From assembly GCA_000181795.3 (NCBI GenBank), contig CM012955.1:9446056-9510055 (forward strand): 64,000 nt of DNA. Reading direction: 5' to 3'. The stretch comes from Trichinella spiralis. Lineage: Eukaryota; Nematoda; Enoplea; Trichinellida; Trichinellidae. Under the pieces are notes generated by a model. That model ran no database searches. It was not told the origin of the DNA and saw only the letters and a program-made list of their open reading frames with translations. Shown piece by piece: positions 12,865-26,019 of this stretch. A program made the position numbers and the translations under genes. Numbering within the stretch: the stretch's first letter is position 1; each line of letters opens with the position of its first letter.

Positions 12865-15800
12865 ATGTTGAGTGCAAGTGTGATGAAAATGATAAAAAAA
12901 TCAGAAAGCATACGAGAAAAGGATAATGTAAAAAAGCAGAAATTGCGCAACAAATATAAGCGGAGTTATACAGAGGATATTCCATCAAGTTCTGATGACA
13001 AATCACCTCACCTTCGCCCAAGCAGTTTGCAGTCTTCAATAGTGAAAGAAGAAACACCTCCACTAGAGCGTGAATTACCAGCAGAATCAGAGTTGCCCCG
13101 AGATTCTGAATTACCAGCAAGCCAGCACCCAAAGCCTCAGCAGTCTGTTAGTATTGAAGTTCTTCAAAAACGGTTGTCGCATGTGACTCTTCTTGAAAGC
13201 CAAGAAACGGTAAGTCTATTTTTTTACCTTTTATCGTAATCATAAATCACTGTGTAGAGTTACTTTTATACTAAAGTGTGTTATGATGTATCAGCGACAG
13301 AACAAAAGATGCAGCTTCTTCATAACTAATATAAACAATATAACATAACTAATATATATGGAAACAAAACGTAATCTTTGCATTATTTAGTCAAATGGTC
13401 CGAATTTTAGCAAACAGTGCGTTGATTCAAAAAGCCAATCACAGATAGTTTACTTTCTTACTCTAATTTGTCGTTGCCAAAACACCAAGTGTCTTGCTTA
13501 TTATCAACGCTATCATGTAAAAAACACATCACAAAATATATCACTTACTAACTTATTAAAAATGAAAAAAATGAAGTAAATTGTTTTATTCAGTTTATTT
13601 AATAATATAACAGCTTTGTTACAAATGGATCTACTCATGGAACATCAACTCAGAATAGCTATTTTGGTGTCTTTTTATAGATTCATAAGAAAGGAATTTA
13701 ATAGTTACCTTAATGTTCAGGGAAAATATGAGTTAAAATACAACATTAATAAAAGTGTTACGTATTTTCTTTTGAAATGAATGCAAAACGCACTAAATAC
13801 TCAACGTGTTTCAGTTGAACATTTAATCCACTGGAATAAATATTTGAGAGTTGTGTACAGTAAATGGAAAATTTCTTGAACACTGCTTTGAAATGTAATG
13901 TACTATTTTCTTAGAAGTATTAAATGAAAATTTTCAAATGAACGTTTTCAAATGTTGCATGCTTCAATTGTTATAAAATGCATTAGAGATTGATAAATGA
14001 CAAAGTTGAGCGTGAAAGCAAATATTTTAATTGAAAATGCGTTTAAATAAACGCCTCTCAGCTTCCCCATGCAGCAGCTATTTTATGCATCAGTTATGTG
14101 CAGTCGGAGGATAGTTAAATAAATTGTATTAGCACTGAACTTGATGAATGTTCTTTGCTTTCATAAAATTATAACTTTATAAAATGATGATTTTGTGGTG
14201 TCGTTTTGTGCTGTTTAACACTAGCATCTGTTTTAATGCAGTGTAATGATTGAATAAATTTATTTTAATTGATATATTTGCAGAGATGTTTTCACACGTT
14301 GGTAAGAAAGACATGAATTTTTCATGAATCGATAAAATTAAATGAAACACAGAATTGGCAAATTTTCATTTGCATTGCAAATGCCTGAAATTTAGACGAA
14401 TCTGTTTATTGTTTTCACAGTCAAAAATTTATCAAAAATGGCAATTCATAAAAATTTGTCACATAAAAGAAAAATTTTTAATTCAAGCTTCAAGTTTCTG
14501 AAACTAAATTTTCTTGAGCATTTTTATAAGTTGGTAACAAATTATGAGGAAGTTTTACCTGGCACATTTCAAGCAATAAACAAACACGTTTTAACGATAA
14601 AACTGGAGAAATATGTTGAAATTTTTTTGAGGCATTTTCAAAATTTCCCAATAATTATTTTGGAAGAATGTTCGCAAAGAGAATAAATCTTTTAAGAATT
14701 TGCCCTTTTTGCAGTCAGTTTTCATTGACTGCTCTCTGAAATTTGTAAATTTTCAATGCTGCATGTCATTACGCTTTGGTTCATCAATTTTAGTGCACTT
14801 GCTTTTCAAAAAGTTTTTCTCCATGTCCCAAACGTGTAATACTTGAATAGCTCACTTGAAACCTTTACATTTTAAATTTTACTTAGCTTTTATGATAATA
14901 TGTGACACTGCAGAATTCAGCAAAATTCTTTTATAAAAGTGGGCATTATTAATTTATCAAAAAAATTATCAGGCAGTTCTTTTTATAAGTGACAACTTTT
15001 AGCGATTAATGCACAATTGAAATGATGAAAAATATGCCTAATTTATAATAAGGCCAATAAATTATCATGAACTTTTCTTTGTTTCTTTTACTGATATTTA
15101 TAATTACGTAGTTATGAAACTGGAATGTAGAAATTATTTTTGGAGAATACAGCATATTTTGAAAAATTAAAGTTAACAAACAAGCAGGAACTTGTTAAAT
15201 ATTTTTTAATGGTTCATTTTAGCTAATTGTTTTCTGCATTTTAAAAACAATAAAAAATACTACATAACTGAGCTGCTTTGCTTGCTATAATTCATTTTTT
15301 TAATTCTTATGAAGACATCGGGAAATGCATTGTTGCTCGTTCATTGTAAACAAATGTTCCATAGACAAACTTCAGGGTCGGTTAAAAATATTTTATTAGA
15401 ACTTTAAATATTTATCTGCTCAGCAGAAGAAAATGGCATGTTTCTTGCCTTTTTCAATAGAAACATGGAAAAAATGTTAATCCGCTTCAGGCTTGAAAGC
15501 TTTCATTTGCGGACCTTAATCAGTCATTAATCAGGAAACACTTCGGTTACACCTGCCAGTAGAATGTTCTGCTTTGCGAAACAACCAAACGTCAGACGTT
15601 TACTAGAATCTTTTTTCTTCATGTTTCAATTTTGATAAAAAAAGAAAACGAATCAATGGCACAAGCTTTTATTTAAATTAAAACTAGCACCACTTATGTC
15701 TGTGCTCTTTGCTACAACGGCAAGATTACAGATGTAAAACGTTTGTGCGCAAATAAATATTTCATGTAAAAAAATATCTTATCTTTGCCTTAAATGAATT

Positions 15801-18036
15801 TTCTGAAGCAGAAATGTAAAATGTACCTTGAATTAGTTTTGTATTTTAGAAATCATCTTTAATAGCAGACCCCCAAGCTGCTTGGGAATGGATGAGAAAA
15901 TCTCTAGTAATAAAATCTGTCCCACTGACGAGCATCTACACACCGAAGTCAGATGGATGCTGTCGTATTGTTTGCATATCGGACATTTGCGGTAAACATA
16001 ATCAGTGCCAAATACCTGATGGGGATATTCTTATAGTGGCTGGAAATTTTACAACGTGTGGACATCCTGAAGAAATAAAGGCTTTCAATAATTTTTTAGG
16101 TAACTATACACTTTTATTTCAAAATGTTAAAGTATTTGAGAAATTTTTCAGTTCTAAAAACGTAAGCTAAAAAGATATGTAAGTACTATAAACTAATTAA
16201 TAACGTTAATTAAATGTTGACAGCATTGTTGAATTTCTTGTAAAAATGTTTAGTACATATTTATAAAGTGATATGAAAACCATTTCCAGTGCTTCTGATT
16301 TTAGAATTTATCCTCTGAGTTTATAGACATCAAAATTAACCAGTTTTCAAAGCTGTGCGTGATCGTTATAATTCTATTAAAAATATTATGAAAAATTTAA
16401 ATGAAAGTAATATTTAAATCTGAAAATATATTCGAATTGAATGTAGAATAGAATAAATATAAAGTTGGAATTAAAAGTCATTTGGAAGCAGTTTGAGGCG
16501 AACATTTTGCTTCTAGTAATAAATCTTCCTAACAGCGTAATGCAAATATTTAATCAGTTATAGTAAATTATTTAGCATTGCTTACTCCACAGAAGTGTCC
16601 TTCGAAATCATTTCGTGCACGTTCAGAGTATAATGTTCTAATCAAAAATGTTTAAAATATGCAAAAAGTAGTTTATCATAAACAAGTTTACGCCAACTTT
16701 TGCATAAAATGAAATGTAAACCTCTATGAAGATCCTCCGTTAAGATTATGATTCATAGCATTAATTGCAGGAACGTTATCTCATGAGCACAAAGTTGTCA
16801 TAGCTGGAGAAAATGAACTAACATTGGATCGTGATTGGCTTCGACACTGCACAAATGCAGGTTGTGGGCCATTTTTTCTTATTGAATTTTTTAAATATTG
16901 AATGTATCTGTTTCAACAGCCCAGTAAATAAATGCAAATGGTGCAACAAAGAATTATTGAAGATTATTTTAGAATTTATTTTTAAATTGGTGCTTCAGAA
17001 TATGCAAATATAATAATTTTGACAAATATTCAGTTTGATACACGTAAATTAGTAATATTGCTATTAATTGTTAATAATAGGAAAATTAAAAAGCATCGAA
17101 TTTTAAATCTTTATCGTACGCCATTTTAATTGCAACAGAATAGTCTGTTGAAGATCTGAATAAATTTCATTTTAACAGGAGCTTTAAAAAGGCGCTCTCG
17201 ATCAGTGACCACTTTTCGGGATGATTCTTTAAAGCAAACATTAAGCAAAGCTTTGGTAAATAAGCAGATAAGTACAACACAGGAGCTGCTTACAAACTGC
17301 ATCTACTTGGAAGATAAAGGCGCTGTTATCAATGGGCTTCGAATTTATGGAACACCTTGGTAAAATGTTATAAACAGAAACGGTTTACTAACTGTAATGT
17401 GTAGACTAGTAAATGATCATGTAATATAACGTAATGATGTGATAAATATGGTATGATATAACATGATATGTTTAGATATAATATGACTAGTGAAGAAATA
17501 CGCTTTGTCCTATTTATATCTTTCAAATTTCATATAATTTAAAAGTGCTTTTCAGTTGTAAAATTTACAGTCATAAATATGTACACATATAAGTTAAGTA
17601 ATATGCTTTCATACATTTCAGGCAACCTTTTTTAAAGCACATGGCATTTAATATTAGTGATGCACAATTGTTAACGGAAAAGTGGCTTCTTATTCCAGAA
17701 AATATAGACATATTGGTAACACATCTGCCACCACTGGGTTTGCAAAACTGATATTATAATAGCATTGATGATAGCAACAGATGATAAGCGAACGATTTTG
17801 TCGTAGGTTACTGCGATTTAAAGCGTCCTGGAGTTCATATTGGTTGCGCTGAGCTGCTGCAAATAGTGCTTGATCGTGTTCAACCAAGGTTTCATATATT
17901 TGGGCAGGCTTCTTACGGATATGGTTGCAGCACTGATGGCAAAATAAATTTTGTAAATGCATGCGTACAAGATGCAGAAGGCGGATCTCTGAGAGCTGCT
18001 ATCGTTTTGGACGTCAAATATCATAACCATGCTTAG
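12865..18036 (+). CDS. MPPED-like: MPPED1/MPPED2 (239FB)-family metallophosphoesterase homologue, probable pseudo-enzyme
   Basis: Exons are 12865-13209, 15850-16099, 16771-16860, 17179-17359, 17622-17737 and 17807-18036. All have GT-AG borders and agreeing phases, giving 403 residues. An in-frame stop just upstream (12847-12849) makes ATG 12865 the first possible start. Exon 1 (residues 1-115) is a basic, then Ser/Pro/Glu-rich extension absent from human MPPED2. The rest aligns with the family throughout: CISD at 157-160, GDILIVAG at 173-180, KVVIAG at 206-211, IYGTPW at 284-289, THLPPLG at 322-328 and YGYG at 364-367. The metal-binding residues are mostly lost: the His of motif I is Cys162, the Asp of motif II is Asn181, the Asn-His of motif III is Glu212-Asn213, and the final His is Ser363. 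Only Asp160 and His323 remain. Fold retention with a dead active site is my inference. An AATAAA lies near 18290, about 250 bases past the stop. Confidence 0.9.
13210..15849 (+). other. Intron 1 of the MPPED-like gene
   Basis: A 2.6-kb AT-rich intron with donor GTAAGT and acceptor TATTTTAG. It separates the lineage-specific N-terminal exon from the five exons that carry the phosphoesterase fold. An open stretch at 14438-14686 inside it has no splice or homology support and is not called. Confidence 0.75.
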
Positions 18037-21000
18037 ATATACTTGTGAAAAGAAGTGGTTGTACGTTACTCGTTGAATTTGACTGAAAGGCTTTTTGTCC
18101 TTCATTTTTAATATACTGCGCATTTGAAAATTTGATAGAATGTATAATTCTAATTTGTTTATTTGTTAGACAGTTTGGTTTTATTCATGATCAGTTATAT
18201 TAAGGATTATATGGAGGTACATTCATGAAAAGCAAGAAAGTGATGACGAAAAGTTTATGTATTTGTGAATTGTAATTTCATAACAATATAATAAAAGTTT
18301 TTTGTTCATGTTATAAACTAAATGCTACTATCATATAGAGACTTGTTCAAATTTCGGTACTTATTCATTTTGGTAATTCATAGGCTATATCTATTTTTCA
18401 ATTCATTGTTTGATAGAATGAATGCATTTTAGGGAAAATTTCTGTTTTTCTTCTATACACAATATTCTTGTTTAGAATTAACGAAGAGTCTGCGGAACAA
18501 ATTTGCACAGAGTAGAAAGTTACAACCTTTAAAACAATGCATGATGTTTTTCTATTATTTATACAGAAAATAGATCAGATCACTTCAAACAGTGACAAAT
18601 GCATGGCAAAAGCAGGTAACAATTTGGAGGCTAACGCGCTGTTCTAATCTGAATTTTTAAGATGTGTACAACAGTTGTGAATTTCATAACCACAAATGAA
18701 AACGGCATATTTAACTAAAGCATTTAACTGTTTACAAACGAGTACAACGGATTAAGACATTCAGTGCAGAAGGTTTGAATTTTCAACAAAGCTCATATCG
18801 ACGGAACTTTTCAATGATACATTAGAACAATGAAATCAACCTACATTGCTGTTAAATAATTATTAATTGTTGCAAATCAAAACGGATGCGTTGTAACTGT
18901 TCTGTTTGTTGAAAAGCAAACATTTCATGGAATGCGATCTTAATTGCCATGTTTTCCATTGATTACGCATCCGATTGATACCACGTCTGTGGCTATTTGG
19001 AATTTACTTTCGCTAAATAACAACGATGCAGTGACGATTTGCATAATTAGCATAATATGTAGTCGCCCAGAGTATAAATTCATTACAAATGGTATGAAAT
19101 TAAATAAATTCACAAATGATGTCAAATTATTGGGCTCATGCATGGTATTTGTTCGAGTCTGTAGAGGAATTCCCCAGTATGTACAGTGAAAATTATTCCG
19201 AGCATCTCAGAAACTACGGCGAATTGTAAAGTAATTTGATGATGAAGCAAACAAATGGGTGCCAATTAAAGGTATGTAAATTTATAATAACCCATAATTG
19301 ATGATTTTTTCAGAAATTTGATAAATTTGTCAGTTTCAGCATTTGAAATTTACAGAATTAAAAGACTCTCATATTGCACAAAAATAGCTTTCCAATGTGA
19401 TAATTTTGGATAAATATTATCTCTGAATTGTAATAAATTAAAAAAATTCAGTGAACAAAATTTTTAATTTTGAAAGTTACTGTTGTTTAAATGAAAATCA
19501 GGAATAATTCCTATTAAAATAAATTCCTATTTTTGGGTGAAAACACAGAAAATTTCGAAGTAAAAATTAATTAATCCATTCCATTTGCACATTTATTTAA
19601 CTTTTGTTTTCCATTCCATTTCATTTCGACTCCTTTTTATTTAAAATATTATTTTGGTTTCACTGTTTTTCATATATCGCAACAAATACCCAATCAGGAG
19701 CTGTCGGTATAACTTTATAATAGTTAGCGAATAAATCTCTACCGATATAAATGAATTGTCTTAATTTTTTAAGAAAAAAATTTTTCTCGAAAATTGCAAA
19801 ATTTCATGGGCTTCATGATTTGGTTGTTTTCGTGAAAATCAGCGAAAGATCTTTTTCAAAAATTTTGAGTTTTTTTAATTCTGGACATTCATAATGATTA
19901 CCAATAATGTTATGTAAAGTTCCATTAGAAACTACCGAATAGTATTCGAATAAATGGGGTCTAAATTTGTCTACTACCTATATTAATACATAGGGAATTT
20001 GTCCAACAGTAACTCTCTTTCAACGGCAGCAATGACTGCTAATTTCTGCACATGAAACATTTTTCATATCGAATCTATTAGATTTTTACTAATCTATCGT
20101 TTTTTTACTATCAATTGAATTGAATTTCTAATATAATTGTTTCTAAATAATCACTAATTGCTGCGAAACAAAACGTAAGCGTTATAAGTGTTTACTTTGC
20201 TAAAAAGTAAACATTTCATGAAATGCGGTACCCATTACCATCTATTTCATTTACTAAATTTCTCATTGATACCAAATGTGTGGCTATTTGAATTCCCTTT
20301 TGCAAAGTAACAATGATGTAATGGTGATTTGCATAATCAGTACAATATGCAGTTCCCCAGGGTGAAAATTCATTGAAAATGCAGTGTAATTAAATAAATT
20401 CACAACTCATGTCAAACTATTGGGCTAATGCATGGTATTTGTTCGAATCCTTAAAGACATCCAACAGTTTGTACTGTGAAACTTATTCCACGCTTCTCAG
20501 AAACTACGGCATATTTCAAAATAATTTTATAAATATTACAAGCAATTGTGTACCATTTTTAGGTATGTAAATTTTCAATAACGCGAAATAGATGATTTTT
20601 TGAGAAATTTGATAAATTTGCCGGCTTTAGCATTTGAAATTTATAGAATGAAAATACTGGCATATTGTCCGTAAATAGCTTTCTAATGTGATAATTTTGG
20701 ATAATTCTTATCTCTGAATTGTAATAAGTCAGAAAAATTCAGTGAACGAAGGTTTTTAATTTTGAAAGTTTCTGTTCTTTAATGAAAATCAGGAGCAATT
20801 CTTATTAAGGTCAATTAATTTTTTTGGAGAAAAACATTAATAGTTTTGTTGTAAAAATTAATGACATCATTCATTGTTCACATTTATTATACTTTTAATT
20901 TTTATTCCTATTTATTTCGACTTCGTTAAAATCTTATTTCGGTTTTACTTTTTTTATATATCTTAACAAACGTTCAATCCGGAGTTGTCGGTATAATTTT

Positions 21001-22900
21001 ATAATAGTTAGCGAATAATTCTCTACCGATATAAATTAATTGCATTAATTTTTGGAGAAAAAAATTTTTCTCGAAAATTGCAAAATTTCATGGACTATAG
21101 ACTTGATTGTTTTTGCGAAAATCGGCGAAAATTTTGTTTTCGAAATTTGGAATTTTTTTTGATGTTTTTAGTTTCATATTGATAAAATAAAGTGTTTTCT
21201 AGAGCTTCAATCCACTCTACGCAGTTGTTGTGGAATAAATGGCCTCTGAATTTGGAATACTGCTTCTCTTAATACATGGGTATGCTTCCCACTTTTTTCT
21301 GGATATCTCGAAAATTGCAAAATTTCATGGAGTATAGACTTGGTTGTTTTACCAAAAATGAGCGAAAAAGTTTTTTTCAAAATTTGTGCTATTTTGTTTG
21401 TTATACTCTTATATTAATAAAGGATAGTGTTTTGGAGAATTTCTCCAGAAACTGGGTAGTAAATTTCAGGATGCTGTAAGCAATAAAGAAAAGTCAGTAG
21501 CAAATTTTATTTGAAGAAGATACTTCTGTTTGCTCGATTATTTAAACATTTGCGATAAATCTGCACAAAATCATTTTTCTTGCATACTTATTTACTGTCT
21601 GCGTTTCGTTTCTGGTCTTTTCCTTCCCACTTATATCGTATTTCTCAGCCTTCACTGTTTTCGATAAATAGCCAAAAATATTTTATACAAATTTCAACTT
21701 TTTGTGATTGGTAGATGTTGGCAGTAATGAATAACATCGTTATGGATAGTTTCAACGTACTCTGCCCAATAATTTCGCTATAAATTGCCTCTAAAGTTAG
21801 CGCATTCTGCTCATCTTAATATGTAGTAAAGTTGGCAATCTGTAACTTCCTCGAAAGGCATCTAGCATACGTGATTTTCAGCGAACATAGCACTTTGGGC
21901 ATTTGATTTGTTTATGCATTAAAATTCAACAACAACGATTATTACCCGATCGTGTCCTAACTCGTGCAGATTTTCACAACTCACCTAATCGCCTCAGCCA
22001 GCGCAAAACGAAGCTTTACTGCAGTGAAATATCTTAAAAGCTATTTCTGGACTACCATGACAGAAGAACGACTAAACGGATTTGCCGTAATGTGTACATT
22101 CACTCTGACTTTTCCATTGATATTGATCTGGTAATAGAAAAGGTTTTTTTTCAAACGGAATCAAAACTTGCCGTTCTTTCGAAATACAATTAAAATTATT
22201 ACTTTAAAAGCTATTCTATTGCATGATTGAGATGCCAATCATTTTTAATGAAAAAACGGTACTATTTTATTCTTCGTCAGACTGTCATGTATAATAATAC
22301 ATGTACATGATAAATCTTTTGTATACTACATCCACCCATCTTTATAAATTAAACGCCTCTGTATGTGTTACATTAAATGAAGGAATATAATTTGTTTTTA
22401 CAAAACTATATATATGCACTTCAAGTTTCATTTCTACTTCACAATTAATTTTCTGCTGGTAAAGTATGGTTCGACCGCACAGGATTTCATAAAACAAGAC
22501 ATTCTGTCTTGCGTCATCCTCAACCTCAGTACATACTACTGATCGTAGCATTTCAAGCACATTCAGATTTTTATGAAAGTGTCAGTTATGCAAGAATCAG
22601 GAAATCAAAGAAAAGCAGCTAAGAGCAACATTTCCCGCAGCAATTTTATAAAAAAATCGACTGACTGAGGCTAGGAGAGAGGAGATAGTAGGGATGGCGT
22701 GTAGGTGATGGAGTTGGCAGCTGAAATGGATGTTCGAAGAGGGGAAGGTAGAGAAGAGGTTTTTAGTGTGTAGGTGCAATTTATATAAGAATGAGACATG
22801 CAAAGTGAACGAATAAAACTCGTCATAGTGACAGCCATTCACACCTGGGACTCGGAAATGAGGGACGTATGATAAAGTAGGCAGAATTTTTGCGTAAATA
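18037..22900. other. Gene-free region with diverged tandem repeats
   Basis: No gene is supported here. The middle part consists of diverged copies of one sequence (see the repeat entry). The flanks are AT-rich. A minus-strand open stretch at 22342-22560 reads somewhat protein-like but has no splice partner or recognised homology. Confidence 0.5.
18845..21480. repeat. Diverged tandem duplication, unit about 1.29 kb, with a partial further copy
   Basis: Blocks in 18845-20140 recur in the same order and orientation in 20145-21430. Landmarks: CATTTCATGGAATGCG near 18924 against CATTTCATGAAATGCG near 20214; GGGCTCATGCATGGTATTTG near 19131 against GGGCTAATGCATGGTATTTG near 20422; CAGAAACTACGGC near 19207 and 20498; AATAGTTAGCGAATAA near 19720 and 21003; and CTCGAAAATTGCAAAATTTC near 19787, 21073 and again 21308. 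The offset is about 1286-1290 bases for the first two copies and about 235 for the third fragment. No open frame is conserved between copies. This may be an old mobile-element remnant or a local duplication; no terminal repeats or transposase were seen. Confidence 0.8.
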
Positions 22901-23498
22901 GGTGCAAAATAAGGAAGCCGTTTAAAGGAAGTGCATTTGAAGCGGCAATTGGAAAATTGTATCTGATAATCAGGTTGGCATTTTTGTTAATCTGACGCGG
23001 GAATGTGAAGCTTGCAGAAAATCATTAGACGTCTCGTTGTGCGCAAACAAGTGCAAATGGGAACAATCACTAACGACATTATAATATATCTGGAATTCAG
23101 GCCTGAATCACAAAGCAAAAAATTAAGTGTATACAAAAATCTGCAAGTATTAATCTAACTGATGATAGCCGGCTTGACTGCAGCACAGCTTCAATGTTGT
23201 CTGTGAAATAAATACAAATCTCATTTTACATAAATGACGTATTTCTAGCAGGCATTTTTATCTTACATGAGCACATGATACAAAGCATAAAAGGGAAATA
23301 AAGCAGATGGAAAGAGAAAAAAGTAAAAACATCATTTATAATATGAAGTTAAATTACACTTCAAAATAAAATCACGGGTAGATAATTAATAATTTGAAGA
23401 TACTGGTGGGATACATTATTTAATTCGCCAAAAAACGATCCCACCGTTACTAAGTAATACAGAAAAAAAAGAGATGCATAGCTATTACTTTAATACGG

Positions 23499-23658
23499 NN
23501 NNNNNNNNNNNNNNNNNNNNNNNNNNNNNNNNNNNNNNNNNNNNNNNNNNNNNNNNNNNNNNNNNNNNNNNNNNNNNNNNNNNNNNNNNNNNNNNNNNNN
23601 NNNNNNNNNNNNNNNNNNNNNNNNNNNNNNNNNNNNNNNNNNNNNNNNNNNNNNNNNN
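23499..23658. other. Assembly gap (160 N)
   Basis: An unbroken run of 160 N. Further isolated ambiguous bases occur at 24394, 24450, 24684-24687, 24740-24744, 24770 and 24786, so any gene model across 23.4-24.8 kb is unreliable. Confidence 1.
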
Positions 23659-23762
23659 TTAAACTAATTAGTCTAACTCAAAGAAATTATACTTACCAAA
23701 CTTACCCTTGTCTTCTGGATGTCTTCTTTATCTCTATTCTTCTGTATCTAAATGTAGAAGAA

Positions 23763-24092
23763 TTAATTTAATGAAATAATGTTATAATAAATAAAAAACA
23801 AAGCCGTTTTTATTGTTCTTTTTCGCCCATCATCGCATTGAAAACGCCATTGTTCATTCGCCGCACATCGTTCGCCTACAATCATTTGAAATGAATTTCT
23901 AGAGCAACTAATAGTAGCCTCAGGAAAATTTACATAAAGTTCATTTCTATTGATTAGCAAGTATGAAACGTATTCCTCATTTCGTTGAACAAATATTATG
24001 CAAGTCACGCATAAGCTCAAAAGCAAACAAATTGAAATTGCACTCAAATTTGCATTCAAACTAGACAACGCCCATGTTTGATAAGATAACAT
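23763..24092 (-). CDS. Possible small membrane-anchored or secreted protein fragment
   Basis: This is a 109-residue open frame of uncertain status. It starts with Met and has a hydrophobic segment at about residues 18-35 (SISICLLLSLCVTCIIFV) that could be a signal anchor. A more polar part with cysteines follows (CSRNSFQMIVGERC, then EQWRFQCDDG). The W-x-F-x-C ending loosely recalls dermatopontin-type repeats, but the match is too short to name a family. It lies beside the N gap, so flanking exons may be missing. It could also be chance. Confidence 0.22.
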   Translation of the reverse strand: MLSYQTWALSSLNANLSAISICLLLSLCVTCIIFVQRNEEYVSYLLINRNELYVNFPEATISCSRNSFQMIVGERCAANEQWRFQCDDGRKRTIKTALFFIYYNIISLN

Positions 24093-25984
24093 TCTTCTAT
24101 ATCTAATAATACACCTTACTCAGTAGTAAAGCAGAAATAGATGGAGCAAATATCATTCTAGGCTTCTGTTAGTCAACAAAGTCAATTTAACTGTTGCAGT
24201 GCTAATATGAAGTTAATTTTCAAACGGCCCAATTTGCATAAAAGACAGACACTGCACACGTAGCGTTAAACACCGGCTTACGTAAGTTGGATATGCTACT
24301 CTAATATGAATTAGAACATAATGTCAACAAAAAATAAACAATGATTGAGCACACTAGTTGCGCTGTATGCCAAGCATAATTGACTATATAAACNATTTTG
24401 ATTTATCTAATGTCTTCATGGTGCAGAATTAAGAAAAACAATATAAAGTNGAAAATAAAATTAAATTGGAAACAGATTTCTGTATGAAAACGGTATTTTT
24501 CTGTAATGATACCGATAATAGATAACACTATACGCTTAGTGATATTCGACCTGCTAAGTTGAGAATGAAACTGAATGCCATAAGCAAGTGTAAATTGAAA
24601 ATTTTATTGTCTTCTCCAATTAAATCTAGATGATTACCTAAAATAGAAAATTGAAATATGGATTTGTTCAAAACCTTCAATGTNCNNTTATATGTAATTG
24701 AGAATATTATGCTTTAAAAGTACTTCAAGTTTTACGCATNNTNNAAAATTGAAAATTGCTTAAATACTTNAAATATATTTGCATTNCATAGCAAAACATC
24801 AGGAATTTAAGTTTCAGTATTAAATTTTCACCTGAATGTAGGTAGTATCTCGCACTTGCACTTTGGTTACGTACCGTCTCCGTTTTTCGAACACCACTGT
24901 AATAAAACAATAACTATGGATACAATCTTTGTATTTCTCTCATTTGTGTATAACTTAGTAACCTTATTATTGTTATTTTGGCAATTTAAATAATGTATAT
25001 ATTACTGCATTTCCAATTATTAATTATCTTACCGTGATTTTATTTTGGAAGTATACTTTAAATTCATATTAAAAGATGCTTTTACTTTTGCTTTTGTATC
25101 TATAAAAATATACATGATCTAAATGGGTCTTTTCATTTTGTTACTCATAAAGAAAGAAATAAATATGCATGTAAATATGAAACAATATTGACAGAAAACA
25201 CATTTTACTGATGCTTAATCCACGGACTGCATTTTCTTCGCACTCGCCGTTCGAACTAACCATTTCACTTTCCCGATACTGGATGACCGTTGTCATGCAT
25301 ACGATCATCACAATGAGAAACTCAAATCTGTGGAAATGAACTTCATCAATCTATTGATCGTTATTTATACGCCTTTGTGAACTACAGTAAAATGTAATGC
25401 AGGTAACAACTGCTTCCTTACCCTGCAAAAGATATATTTATCTGCAAAAATTATGCGTAATGAATTAATTATAAATATTTTTGATTTTTATATTCAAATG
25501 TTTCATAATAAATGTCTAGTTTTCTATTTTTCAATTTTCAGAAAGATATTTTAAGATAATGAATAGATAGATGCATGCACTCACTCACTAGCCAGCTAAT
25601 TTCGTTGAACATTATTTTACATTTTTCATTTCATTCATTCATTCATTATTCTGAATTATATATCATATTTACATTAATCATTACATTATTATGTTTATTC
25701 ATTCATTCATCATTTTCATATTTTGCATTTCGCATAACAACAACAACATCGCTGTTGTTGATTGAACCAGCAAGCAGTACAAGCAAATAGATAGATAAAT
25801 AGAATTATAAGAATTCATTTGAATTTTGAAATTATTTCATAATTAATTCATTGAGTGATTGATTGTTGTTGTTCTAATTTTTACAATACGACGACTACTA
25901 TTTTAATTGATTATTATTGGTTTATTTTTTACATTATGAATTCAGGACGACAAAGCATTTTATTACCGTAACAACAATGATAAC

Positions 25985-26017
<33 letters not shown>
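25985..26017. repeat. (AGT)n trinucleotide repeat
   Basis: Eleven consecutive AGT units in non-coding sequence. Confidence 0.95.

Positions 26018-26019
<2 letters not shown>

Noticed and set aside
14438-14686. 82-residue frame inside intron 1 of the MPPED-like gene
   Set aside because: Lys/Phe/Ile/Leu-rich composition typical of AT-rich non-coding DNA; no flanking splice sites of matching phase.
20420-20460. tRNA-like B box (TGTTCGAATCC) in the second tandem repeat copy
   Set aside because: The only A-box-like string lies too close upstream, no cloverleaf can be drawn, and the matching site in the other copy has diverged (TTCGAGTCT).
22342-22560. Minus-strand frame VLEMLRSVVCTEVEDD onward
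   Set aside because: It reads somewhat protein-like over about 60 codons, but I found no partner exon and no known family.
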